Positions 1-7,472 of a stretch of 40,677 nt of DNA are shown piece after piece (the stretch's first letter is position 1; every line of letters begins with the position of its first letter). This DNA comes from Flavobacteriaceae bacterium (GTDB taxonomy: Bacteria; Bacteroidota; Bacteroidia; Flavobacteriales; Flavobacteriaceae). Both the position numbers and the translations under genes were made by a program. The notes under the pieces are model-generated. The model did no database searches. It saw nothing but the letters and a program-made list of their open reading frames with translations, and had not been told where the DNA came from. Where the stretch lies: NCBI GenBank assembly GCA_024643425.1, contig JAHEMY010000012.1, positions 1 to 40,677 on the forward strand, in the 5' to 3' direction.

Positions 1-792
1 AAAAACATCGATAAGGTCATTGACATCAATCAATCGCCCATTGGAAGAACTCCTAGATCGAATCCAGCTACCTATACCGGAGTCTTTTCGGAAATCCGTA
101 ATTTATTCGCAAAGGTCCCAGAAGCACTCATTCGCGGATATAAACCGGGACGCTTTAGTTTTAACGTGAAAGGCGGTCGTTGCGAAACGTGCCAAGGAGG
201 TGGATTAAAAGTAATTGAGATGAATTTCCTTCCGGATGTTTATGTAGAATGCGAAACTTGCCAAGGAAAGCGATTTAACCGCGAGACGCTCGAAATTCGA
301 TACAAAGGAAAATCGATTTACGATGTTCTAGAAATGACCATCAATGAAGCTTGCGAGTTTTTTGAGAACATTCCAAAGATCTATCGAAAATTAAAAACAA
401 TCCAAGATGTGGGCTTGGGATATATTACCCTTGGACAGCAATCTACAACGCTTTCAGGGGGTGAAGCACAACGTATCAAGCTCGCGACGGAACTTTCAAA
501 AAGAGATACCGGAAATACCTTTTATATTCTTGATGAACCTACGACCGGCCTTCATTTTGAAGACATTCGAGTACTCCTACTCGTTTTGAATAAACTGGTA
601 GACAAAGGAAATACGGTGCTCATCATTGAACACAACTTGGATGTGATCAAAACAACCGATTATATTATCGATATCGGCCCAGATGGAGGAAAAAATGGCG
701 GTGAAGTTATCGCAGAAGGTACTCCCGAGGTATTGATCACTTCAGAAAAGAGTTACACGGCGCATTTCCTTAAAAAAGAATTACTTTCGTAA
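1..792 (+). CDS. uvrA: UvrA, excinuclease ABC subunit A, C-terminal part (5' end outside window)
   Basis: The frame is open from base 1 to the TAA at 790-792, so the gene enters from the left and only its last 263 codons are present. UvrA is the DNA-damage-sensing ATPase of nucleotide excision repair; it acts as a dimer with UvrB in the cytoplasm. Visible are the C-terminal zinc finger (CETC...CETC, about bases 181-267), the ABC signature [12 protein letters not shown] and the Walker B/D-loop stretch [11 protein letters not shown] of the second ATPase domain, followed by the H-loop histidine in LIIEHN. The combination of a zinc finger inside an ABC ATPase is specific to UvrA. The next gene starts 15 bases downstream on the same strand, so the two may be cotranscribed. 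The N-terminal ATPase and UvrB-binding domain cannot be judged. Confidence 0.97.
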   Translation, partial: KNIDKVIDINQSPIGRTPRSNPATYTGVFSEIRNLFAKVPEALIRGYKPGRFSFNVKGGRCETCQGGGLKVIEMNFLPDVYVECETCQGKRFNRETLEIRYKGKSIYDVLEMTINEACEFFENIPKIYRKLKTIQDVGLGYITLGQQSTTLSGGEAQRIKLATELSKRDTGNTFYILDEPTTGLHFEDIRVLLLVLNKLVDKGNTVLIIEHNLDVIKTTDYIIDIGPDGGKNGGEVIAEGTPEVLITSEKSYTAHFLKKELLS

Positions 793-807
793 ATAAGAAG
801 CTGAGCT

Positions 808-1494
808 ATGAGAAACGAAAAACGACATAAAAACTGGAATGAAATTAAGACCAACGATTCTTGGGCCATTTTTAAAATAATGGGTGAATTCGTTAACGGT
901 TACGAGAAATTAAGTCGGATTGGCCCCTGTGTCTCGATTTTCGGATCGGCACGCACAAAGCCGGATCATCCCTATTACTTGCTTGCAGAAAGTATTGCCA
1001 AACAAATTACAGAAAATGGCTATGGTATAATTACAGGAGGAGGTCCCGGAATTATGGAAGCCGGTAACAAAGGAGCCCATTTAGCGGGAGGAACCTCCGT
1101 CGGACTAAATATCGATCTGCCATTTGAACAAAAAGACAACCAGTTTATTGATAGTGATAAAAGCATGGACTTTGATTACTTCTTTGTACGCAAAGTTATG
1201 TTTGTAAAGTATTCGCAAGGATTTGTTGTTATGCCCGGAGGATTTGGGACACTCGATGAGCTTTTTGAAGCCTTAACTCTTATTCAAACCCACAAAATAG
1301 ATCGCTTCCCAATCATTCTTGTCGGCACCGAGTTTTGGGGCGGTTTGTTCGAATGGATTAAGAACACCCTTTTGACCATGGGGAATATTAGCCCGGAAGA
1401 TATCCATCTGCTTCACCTAGTGGATACCGAAGATGAAGTCTTGCATATCTTAAACAGCTTCTACGAAGAATTTAGTTTAAGTCCGAATTTCTAG
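808..1494 (+). CDS. LOG family protein (TIGR00730-type Rossmann-fold nucleotide-monophosphate hydrolase)
   Basis: A 228-residue cytoplasmic protein of the LOG / 'lysine decarboxylase-like' family. The family hallmark PGGFGTLDE is present (about residue 146), preceded by the nucleotide-binding GGGPGIMEAGNKGA (about residues 77-90). Members characterised in plants and some bacteria hydrolyse nucleoside 5'-monophosphates such as cytokinin ribotides to base plus ribose 5-phosphate; in most bacteria the physiological substrate is unknown. Length is typical for the family. It lies 15 bases after uvrA with no terminator between them. The family assignment is firm, but a cytokinin-specific role is not implied. 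Confidence 0.9.
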   Translation: MRNEKRHKNWNEIKTNDSWAIFKIMGEFVNGYEKLSRIGPCVSIFGSARTKPDHPYYLLAESIAKQITENGYGIITGGGPGIMEAGNKGAHLAGGTSVGLNIDLPFEQKDNQFIDSDKSMDFDYFFVRKVMFVKYSQGFVVMPGGFGTLDELFEALTLIQTHKIDRFPIILVGTEFWGGLFEWIKNTLLTMGNISPEDIHLLHLVDTEDEVLHILNSFYEEFSLSPNF

Positions 1495-1666
1495 AGCGAA
1501 CTAATTATGAAGCGTATTCCTTTGTGTCTAAAAGTTGTCTTTTCAATTATTTTCAATGGTACTATCCTTTGTATGAATTTCATTTTAACAAGTCAGAATC
1601 CTTTAGAAACTTATACCTTTCTAGGTGGTAACCAAACGTTCTTTCAACCAAAAATAAATTTAATGT

Positions 1667-4516
1667 ATGCTTAAGGTAAGCACATATAACACATTAATTT
1701 TAAATAGGTTAATTGTTTGTTTAGTTTTTATTTACTCGGGATTGTTTTCAGTAAATGCCCAGCATTCCATAACGCTGGACGCCACTTTAGATAATGAAAA
1801 CAACACCCTCTTAATTCGAGAACAACTCATCTATAAAAACAGCTCTCAGGATACCCTTAAGGAGATATTTCTAACCGATTGGGCGAATAGCTTTTCGAGC
1901 AAAACAACGCCTCTAGCAAAGCGATTTGCCGAAAATTTTGAAAGCGCTTTTCACTTTGAGAACGACGAAAATAGAGGACGAACAACAATATCGTCCATAA
2001 AATCCCCTTCGGGAACGGCCTATCTTTGGGAGCGAGGAAAAGAATTGGACCTTCTAAGAATCCCATTGAAGTCAGCGCTCGCACCAGGTGCTTCGGAAAC
2101 GATGTACTTAGAATATTCAGTAAAAATTCCCGATGATAAATTTACGCGCTACGGCATAAGCAAATTTGGCGATTACAAACTTCGCTATTGGTTTATTGCA
2201 CCGGGAGTTTACGATCATGGCTGGCAGGTCTATAGCAATAAGAATACAGACGATTTCTATATGCCCCCTTCGAAGTTTGTTATCAATTTCAAATATCCAG
2301 AATCCTATAAATTATTTAGCGACCTCAATAATTCAAATGAGATCACCACTGAAGGTTATACCGTGGCTCATTTAACCGGTGAAAATCGAATGGGAGCCAC
2401 TATCTATTTAGATAAAACCCTTGGGTTTCGAAGCGTGGTTACCGATCAACTTGAATTAGTAACCGACATCAAGGACAAAAAAGTGACTCCTGCTATTAAA
2501 GCCTTACAGGTAGACCGCATTACTCGATTTCTACAAGACAAATTAGGCCCCTATCCTTTTAAAAAGTTAGTGATTAGCGATGCCGATTATAGAAATAATC
2601 CGGTCTATGGACTCAATCAGCTTCCCGACTTCATTAGTCCCTTTCCTGCAGGTTTTGAAATGGATATGGAACTGCTCAAAACCATCACCAGAAAGTATAT
2701 TGAGACTACACTGCCCATAAACCCCAGAAACGACTATTGGCTTCATGGTGCCCTGCAAATATATTTGATGAGCGAATACGTAAATACGTATTATCCCGAC
2801 ATCAAGATTATGGGAAATATGAGTGAGTTTTTCATTATTCGATGGTCGCATGCCAGCGAATTGGAATTCAATGACCAATATCCTTTTCTCTACTTAAACG
2901 TGGCAAGAAATAATTTACATCAGTCGCTTGTTACCCCAAAAGACTCCTTACTTAAATTCAATAAAAATATTGCCAACGACTATTTAGCGGGAACTGGATT
3001 ACAATATTTAAGTGATTATATAGGGAAAGAAAACTTAGAAAAATCCTTGTCAGAGTTTTACAAAAATGATTTACTAAAAACGTCGAAACCTGAAGATTTT
3101 AAAAATATTCTTGAATCAAACACTTCCCTACCTGTCGATTGGTTTTTTGACGATTACATCGGAAAAAGAACCACCATCGATTTCAAGATTCAGCAGGTAG
3201 AAACCGTGGGAGACTCGTTAAGGGTCACTGTGAAAAACACTCGAAACAATAAAATGCCGGTTTCCTTGTATGGAATCAATAAGGATGAAGTTGTTCTAAA
3301 AAAGTGGCTGGAACCTATCAATGGCTCTACTTCTATAATGATTCCGAAGGAAGGAATAAAAAAATTGGTGCTCAACCATGAAGGTGTTATTCCGGAATAC
3401 AATCGCAGAAATAATTACAAAAATGTTACCGGCCTGCTTAATAGACCTTTGCAGGTGCGACTTTTAAAGGACGTTGAGGACCCTCGCTACAATCAGATGT
3501 TTTTTATGCCTGTTTTTGGCTATAACTTATACGATGGATTTAGCCTAGGGCCAAAGCTTTACAATAAGACGTTTTTACCCAAAGGATTTCATTACCGCAT
3601 TGAACCACAATACGGATTCCGCTCAAAAACTCTTGTTGGAAAAGGGTCGCTGCTCTATACCGATTTAATCGATGGAAGTGATCTTTATTCGGTACGTTAT
3701 GGTGTTAGCGGAAATTATTTCTCCTACAATACAGATCTCTTCTATAAACGTTTTTCTCCTTTTGTGACCTTCTCATTTCGAGACCATGAAGACTTGCGAA
3801 AGAACAAACGTCATTTTATTAATTTGAGAAACGTAAACGTAAATCGAGATGAGGATCCTGAAAATATGGCCGAGGAGCCCAACTATAATGTTTACAACGC
3901 TCAGTATGTATATTCAGATAAGAACCTCATTAATTATTACAGAGCCCTGTTTGACTTTCAGCACTCAAAGAACTTTAGTAAAATTTCCACCCAATTAGAG
4001 TACCGTAAACTCTTTTTAAGCAACCGTCAATTAGACGTTCGTTTTTTTGCAGGCCTTTTTCTGCGGAATGCTACAAATCCGGAAGACGACTATTTTAGCT
4101 TTGCTTTGGACCGACCTACCGATTATCTCTTCGACTACAATTACTATGGACGAAGTGAAGATACCGGATTATTTAGTCAGCAAATTATTATCGCGGAAGG
4201 TGGTTTTAAGTCAAAATTAGAGCCCGCCTTCGCCAACGATTGGATCATGACACTTAATGCCAGTACCAATATTTGGAAATGGATCTATGCCTATGCCGAC
4301 GTTGGTTTGGTTAAAAATACGGGCTTTAACGCTAAAACGGTATACGACGCAGGAATTCGTGCAAACTTGGTCGCCGATTACTTTGAAGTATACTTCCCAC
4401 TCTATTCCAATTTAGGTTGGGAACCAGGGCTACCGGGCTACGACACTCGCGTGCGCTTTATCGTAACGCTCGATATTAAAACCCTTTTTGGACTATTCAC
4501 AAGAAAATGGTACTAA
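1667..4516 (+). CDS. M1-peptidase-like protein without zinc site, fused to C-terminal outer-membrane beta-barrel
   Basis: A 949-residue exported protein. Residues 1-31 form a signal peptide ending in VNAQ. Residues about 32-250 resemble the N-terminal beta domain of M1 (gluzincin) aminopeptidases, and about 260-520 the thermolysin-like domain, with VYGLNQLP at the place of the GAMEN loop and a DYWLHGALQIYLMSEY helix at the place of the usual WL-NEG helix. The HEXXH zinc motif is absent: the matching stretch reads TITRKYIETT. The last about 330 residues are rich in alternating aromatic strands (YRIEPQYGF, LYSVRYGVSG, FDFQHS...) and end in an aromatic tail (RKWY), as in outer-membrane barrels. 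It is probably a non-catalytic M1-fold periplasmic domain anchored in the outer membrane. Function unknown. The ATG at 1667 is the first that includes the full signal peptide. Confidence 0.7.
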   Translation: MLKVSTYNTLILNRLIVCLVFIYSGLFSVNAQHSITLDATLDNENNTLLIREQLIYKNSSQDTLKEIFLTDWANSFSSKTTPLAKRFAENFESAFHFENDENRGRTTISSIKSPSGTAYLWERGKELDLLRIPLKSALAPGASETMYLEYSVKIPDDKFTRYGISKFGDYKLRYWFIAPGVYDHGWQVYSNKNTDDFYMPPSKFVINFKYPESYKLFSDLNNSNEITTEGYTVAHLTGENRMGATIYLDKTLGFRSVVTDQLELVTDIKDKKVTPAIKALQVDRITRFLQDKLGPYPFKKLVISDADYRNNPVYGLNQLPDFISPFPAGFEMDMELLKTITRKYIETTLPINPRNDYWLHGALQIYLMSEYVNTYYPDIKIMGNMSEFFIIRWSHASELEFNDQYPFLYLNVARNNLHQSLVTPKDSLLKFNKNIANDYLAGTGLQYLSDYIGKENLEKSLSEFYKNDLLKTSKPEDFKNILESNTSLPVDWFFDDYIGKRTTIDFKIQQVETVGDSLRVTVKNTRNNKMPVSLYGINKDEVVLKKWLEPINGSTSIMIPKEGIKKLVLNHEGVIPEYNRRNNYKNVTGLLNRPLQVRLLKDVEDPRYNQMFFMPVFGYNLYDGFSLGPKLYNKTFLPKGFHYRIEPQYGFRSKTLVGKGSLLYTDLIDGSDLYSVRYGVSGNYFSYNTDLFYKRFSPFVTFSFRDHEDLRKNKRHFINLRNVNVNRDEDPENMAEEPNYNVYNAQYVYSDKNLINYYRALFDFQHSKNFSKISTQLEYRKLFLSNRQLDVRFFAGLFLRNATNPEDDYFSFALDRPTDYLFDYNYYGRSEDTGLFSQQIIIAEGGFKSKLEPAFANDWIMTLNASTNIWKWIYAYADVGLVKNTGFNAKTVYDAGIRANLVADYFEVYFPLYSNLGWEPGLPGYDTRVRFIVTLDIKTLFGLFTRKWY

Positions 4517-4517
4517 T

Positions 4518-4745
4518 ATGAACATTCTAAACAATTGGCGCATTATTATTTTTCTCTGCCTTACCCTGGGCCTTGCTCCATTTTTTCCCGAGCCACATTT
4601 GTGGGGTAAACTAAAATGGGTTGCCGGAGGCGGAGTGGGGATGACAGCCATGGATTATTTTGACTTATGCTTTCATGGGCTGCCTTTCTTTTTGCTCATT
4701 CGCAGGCTTTTTGTCGAAATACGTAATAAAAATACAGATAATTAA
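4518..4745 (+). CDS. small inner-membrane protein of unknown function
   Basis: A 75-residue protein starting one base after the stop of the M1-like gene (TAATATG), so translation is probably coupled. An in-frame start at 4488 would overlap the upstream gene and is less likely. It has two hydrophobic segments (about residues 8-24 and 40-62) separated by a glycine-rich WVAGGGVGM motif, and a charged C-terminal tail. I recognise the general look of small conserved flavobacterial membrane proteins but no named family. Its position suggests it is expressed with the barrel protein, but nothing shows a shared job. Confidence 0.65.
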   Translation: MNILNNWRIIIFLCLTLGLAPFFPEPHLWGKLKWVAGGGVGMTAMDYFDLCFHGLPFFLLIRRLFVEIRNKNTDN

Positions 4746-4787
4746 AATTTTAAGGGTTTTTACTGAGAAATCATTAAAATTTTTGCA

Positions 4788-4818
4788 TTGTCTTGCATTA
4801 CTTTTTTCGCTACTTTTG
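4788..4818 (+). promoter_or_regulatory. Bacteroidota-type promoter of the E1 gene
   Basis: TACTTTTG at 4811-4818 matches the Bacteroidota -7 consensus TAnnTTTG exactly, and TTG at 4788-4790 lies 20 bases upstream as a possible -33 element. The box ends 20 bases before the ATG at 4839, giving a short leader. The region before it is A/T-rich. Inferred from consensus only. Confidence 0.6.
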
Positions 4819-4838
4819 CGTTATAAAACCAGTACTTC

Positions 4839-7253
4839 ATGCAGACAAACCCTAAAGCAAACGAATCACTTTCATTTGAAGATTTCAAGTCGGAAGTAAT
4901 CAATGATTACACCATCGCGGTAACAAGCCGTGAATGTAGTTTGCTAGGACGTCGTGAGGTACTTACCGGAAAGGCAAAATTTGGAATTTTCGGTGATGGA
5001 AAAGAGGTGCCGCAATTAGCTTGGGCCAAAGCTTTTAAAAACGGTGATTGGCGCAGTGGTTATTATCGCGACCAAACTTTTATGATGGCATTGGATGAAC
5101 TTTCCATCGAAGGCTTTTTTGCCGGATTATATGCCCATACTTCTATTGAAGCAGACCCCATGAGTGCCGGAAGGCAAATGGGAGGTCACTTTATGACCCA
5201 TAGTTTGAATGAAGATGGTTCTTGGAAAAATCTGGCTGAGCAAAAAAATAGCAGTTCGGACATTTCCCCTACCGCCGGACAAATGCCTCGTCTTTTAGGA
5301 TTGGCGCAGGCTTCAAAAATATTCAGGAATGTATCCGAAGTTCAGCACTTATCTCAGTTTTCAAACAAAGGGAATGAGGTCGCATGGGGAACCATTGGTA
5401 ATGCAAGTACGAGTGAAGGTCTTTTCTGGGAAACGATTAACGCAGCGGGAGTTTTACAGGTCCCCATGGTGATGTGTGTTTGGGACGATGAATACGGAAT
5501 TTCTGTTCATGCAAAACATCAAACCACCAAAGAGGATATTTCAGAGGTGCTAAGTGGTTTCCAACGAACCGATGAAAAACCCGGATTCGAAATTTTTAAA
5601 GTGCAGGGATGGAACTATCCCGAACTTGTTGAAACCTTTGAGAAGGCAGGAAGATTGGCTCGTGAGGAACATGTTCCGGTACTAATTCATGTTGTTGAGC
5701 TTACCCAACCCCAAGGACATTCTACAAGTGGGTCCCATGAGCGCTACAAAAGCCCTGAAAGACTTCAATGGGAAAAGGATCACGACTGCAATCTTAAAAT
5801 GCGTACGTGGATGATTGAAAACAACATCGCCACCGAGGAAGAATTGGTTGAGTTGGAGAAATCATTGAAGAAAAAAGTGCGTGAGGCTAAAACAAAGTCT
5901 TGGACAGCATTTTTAGCACCTCATAAACAAGAACAAAAAGAGGCAATTACACTCATCGGGAATGTTGCTGAATCGAGCCCGAATAAAGTATTCATCGATA
6001 AAATTAAAGAGGATCTGGCGTCTGAGAGCGAACCGCTTCGAAGGGATGTCATCTCACGTGCCCGTAAGGCACTGCGCTATGTGGTTGGTGAATCGACTCC
6101 TGAAAAGAAACAACTTCAAGATTGGGTGAATAATTACTTCGAAATTGTTCAACCAAAATACAGTACGAACTTATACTCCAATCTGCCCAACAAAGCTACC
6201 AATGTGAAGGAAGTAGTTCCTTCCTATTCAAATGAATCGGAAGAGGTTGACGGACGTGTGATCCTTCGTGATAATTTTGATTACCTATTTTCAAAATTCC
6301 CGGAAACCTTAGTTTTTGGGGAAGATAGCGGAACCATTGGTGATGTAAATCAAGGTTTGGAAGGAATGCAAGAGAAGTACGGCGAATTCCGTGTGAGTGA
6401 TGCCGGAATCCGAGAAGCGACCATTTTAGGTCAGGGAATTGGTCTTGCGCTCCGTGGCTTACGCCCTATTGCTGAAATCCAATATTTGGACTATGTAATG
6501 TATTGCTTGCAAACTATGAGTGATGATCTTGCCACTGTGCGATACCGTACCAATGGTAAACAAAAAGCTCCATTGATTGTAAGAACCAGAGGTCATCGAT
6601 TGGAAGGAATCTGGCACAGCGGATCTCAAATGGGCGGATTGATTCACTTACTTCGCGGCATGTATATCTTGGTGCCTAGAAACATGACTAAAGCTGCCGG
6701 ATTTTACAATACACTCCTAGATAGCGATGAACCTGCATTGATTATAGAATGCCTGAATGGGTACCGACTAAAAGAAAAAATGCCGTCTAACCTAGGTGAA
6801 TTTAAAACGCCAATCGGTGTTGTAGAAACCGTTAAGGAAGGAAATGATATCACCATCATTTCTTACGGAAGTACCTTGCGAATTGTACAAGAAGTTGCGA
6901 TCGAACTGCTTCAAGTAGGAATCGATGTCGAAATAATCGATGCGCAATCATTGCTTCCTTTTGACTTAAATCACGACACGGTAAAGAGTATTCAGAAAAC
7001 CAACCGTTTGTTGGTCATCGATGAAGATGTACCCGGAGGCGCTTCAGCCTATCTAATGGAGCAAATAGTCAATGAACAAAATGCCTATCAGTATCTTGAT
7101 AGCAAGCCTCAAACCCTCACTGCAAAAGCGCATAGACCGGCATATGCAACCGACGGAGATTATTTTTCTAAACCATCGGCAGAAGATATTTTTGAAAAGG
7201 TGTATGCAATTTTTAACGAAGTAGATCCGGAAGAATATCCTGCGCTTCGCTAA
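4839..7253 (+). CDS. 2-oxoacid dehydrogenase E1 component, alpha and beta subunits fused
   Basis: An 804-residue thiamine-diphosphate enzyme. Residues about 30-400 match the E1 alpha subunit: the segment GTIGNASTSEGLFWETINAAG followed by VCVWDDEYGIS-like residues (MCVWDDEYGISVH) corresponds to the GDG...NN ThDP/Mg site. Residues about 470-800 match E1 beta (VFGEDSGTIGDVNQGLEGMQEKYG, RVSDAGIREATILGQGIGLALRGLRPIAE, LLVIDEDVPGGASAYL). E1 decarboxylates a 2-oxoacid and passes the acyl group to the lipoyl E2; fused E1 of this kind is common in Flavobacteriaceae and usually assigned to branched-chain 2-oxoacids, which feed iso-fatty-acid synthesis. Substrate cannot be read from sequence. E2 and E3 are not adjacent. 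The gene has its own promoter box 20 bases upstream of the ATG. In the ThDP motif the usual GD is GN, a divergence within the motif. Confidence 0.88.
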   Translation: MQTNPKANESLSFEDFKSEVINDYTIAVTSRECSLLGRREVLTGKAKFGIFGDGKEVPQLAWAKAFKNGDWRSGYYRDQTFMMALDELSIEGFFAGLYAHTSIEADPMSAGRQMGGHFMTHSLNEDGSWKNLAEQKNSSSDISPTAGQMPRLLGLAQASKIFRNVSEVQHLSQFSNKGNEVAWGTIGNASTSEGLFWETINAAGVLQVPMVMCVWDDEYGISVHAKHQTTKEDISEVLSGFQRTDEKPGFEIFKVQGWNYPELVETFEKAGRLAREEHVPVLIHVVELTQPQGHSTSGSHERYKSPERLQWEKDHDCNLKMRTWMIENNIATEEELVELEKSLKKKVREAKTKSWTAFLAPHKQEQKEAITLIGNVAESSPNKVFIDKIKEDLASESEPLRRDVISRARKALRYVVGESTPEKKQLQDWVNNYFEIVQPKYSTNLYSNLPNKATNVKEVVPSYSNESEEVDGRVILRDNFDYLFSKFPETLVFGEDSGTIGDVNQGLEGMQEKYGEFRVSDAGIREATILGQGIGLALRGLRPIAEIQYLDYVMYCLQTMSDDLATVRYRTNGKQKAPLIVRTRGHRLEGIWHSGSQMGGLIHLLRGMYILVPRNMTKAAGFYNTLLDSDEPALIIECLNGYRLKEKMPSNLGEFKTPIGVVETVKEGNDITIISYGSTLRIVQEVAIELLQVGIDVEIIDAQSLLPFDLNHDTVKSIQKTNRLLVIDEDVPGGASAYLMEQIVNEQNAYQYLDSKPQTLTAKAHRPAYATDGDYFSKPSAEDIFEKVYAIFNEVDPEEYPALR

Positions 7254-7286
7254 TTTTTTTTCAAAAAAAACCTAGAATTCAACATT

Positions 7287-7313
7287 TTGTAAGAAATTAT
7301 TGCGATATTTATC
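7287..7313 (+). promoter_or_regulatory. candidate promoter for the asnB leader RNA
   Basis: TTTTG ends at 7289 and, 16 bases on, TATTTATC (7306-7313) is a partial match to TAnnTTTG. A start near 7319 would place the leader-peptide ATG about 18 bases into the RNA. The -7 match is imperfect (mismatches at the sixth and last bases), so confidence is low; its main support is that a promoter is needed here if the leader peptide is real. Confidence 0.3.
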
Positions 7314-7336
7314 ATTCAACATTGAAATCACAAGGA

Positions 7337-7387
7337 ATGTTACTATCTGTTTTTAATAATAATAATAATAATAACGGAAACCCGTAA
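7337..7387 (+). CDS. poly-asparagine leader peptide of asnB (attenuator)
   Basis: A 16-codon frame, ATG at 7337, TAA at 7385-7387, reads MLLSVFNNNNNNNGNP. Codons 7-13 are AAT six times then AAC (7355-7375), with another Asn codon AAC at 7379-7381, so 8 of 16 residues are asparagine. It lies 86 bases before asnB and directly upstream of a mutually exclusive pair of hairpins. The design is that of amino-acid leader peptides such as those of the his and thr operons: lack of charged Asn-tRNA would stall the ribosome on the run and leave the antiterminator strand free, while translation to the stop would cover it. There is no proper Shine-Dalgarno (AAGGA lies too close), which is normal in this phylum. 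The main alternative is a chance AAT microsatellite. Confidence 0.72.
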   Translation: MLLSVFNNNNNNNGNP

Positions 7388-7389
7388 CA

Positions 7390-7424
7390 GAAACTTGTAC
7401 CCTATACCGAACCCGTCAAGTTTC
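7390..7424 (+). promoter_or_regulatory. antiterminator hairpin of the asnB leader
   Basis: GAAACTTG (7390-7397) is perfectly complementary to CAAGTTTC (7417-7424), an 8-bp stem with a 19-base loop. The 3' arm overlaps the last part of the terminator's 5' arm and its loop (7410-7425), so the two structures cannot coexist. The 5' arm begins 3 bases after the leader peptide's stop codon, where a ribosome terminating there would mask it. Confidence 0.62.
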
Positions 7425-7443
7425 AAATTTGACGGGTTTTTTT
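7410..7443 (+). terminator. intrinsic terminator between leader peptide and asnB (attenuator terminator)
   Basis: AACCCGTCAA (7410-7419) pairs with TTGACGGGTT (7429-7438); the stem continues with G-T and two A-T pairs to a TCA loop, and is followed by a run of seven T (7437-7443). It is a strong rho-independent terminator 30 bases before the asnB start. It may also end E1 transcription, but its overlap with the antiterminator and the poly-Asn frame points to attenuation of asnB. Confidence 0.85.
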
Positions 7444-7472
7444 ATTGATTAAAAATTTAAAACAAAAATGAT

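Noticed and set aside
1507-1674. 55-codon frame (starting MKRIPLCLKVVFSIIF) between the LOG gene and the M1-like gene
   Set aside because: It overlaps the start of the M1-like gene, ends in a random-looking tail and covers a region likely to hold that gene's promoter (a near-consensus TACCTTTC lies at 1613-1620). No family is recognised.
7355-7375. AAT trinucleotide run as a simple microsatellite
   Set aside because: It is in frame with an ATG and stop, reads as Asn, lies before asnB and before competing hairpins; chance is possible but less likely, so it is reported as a leader peptide with this caveat.
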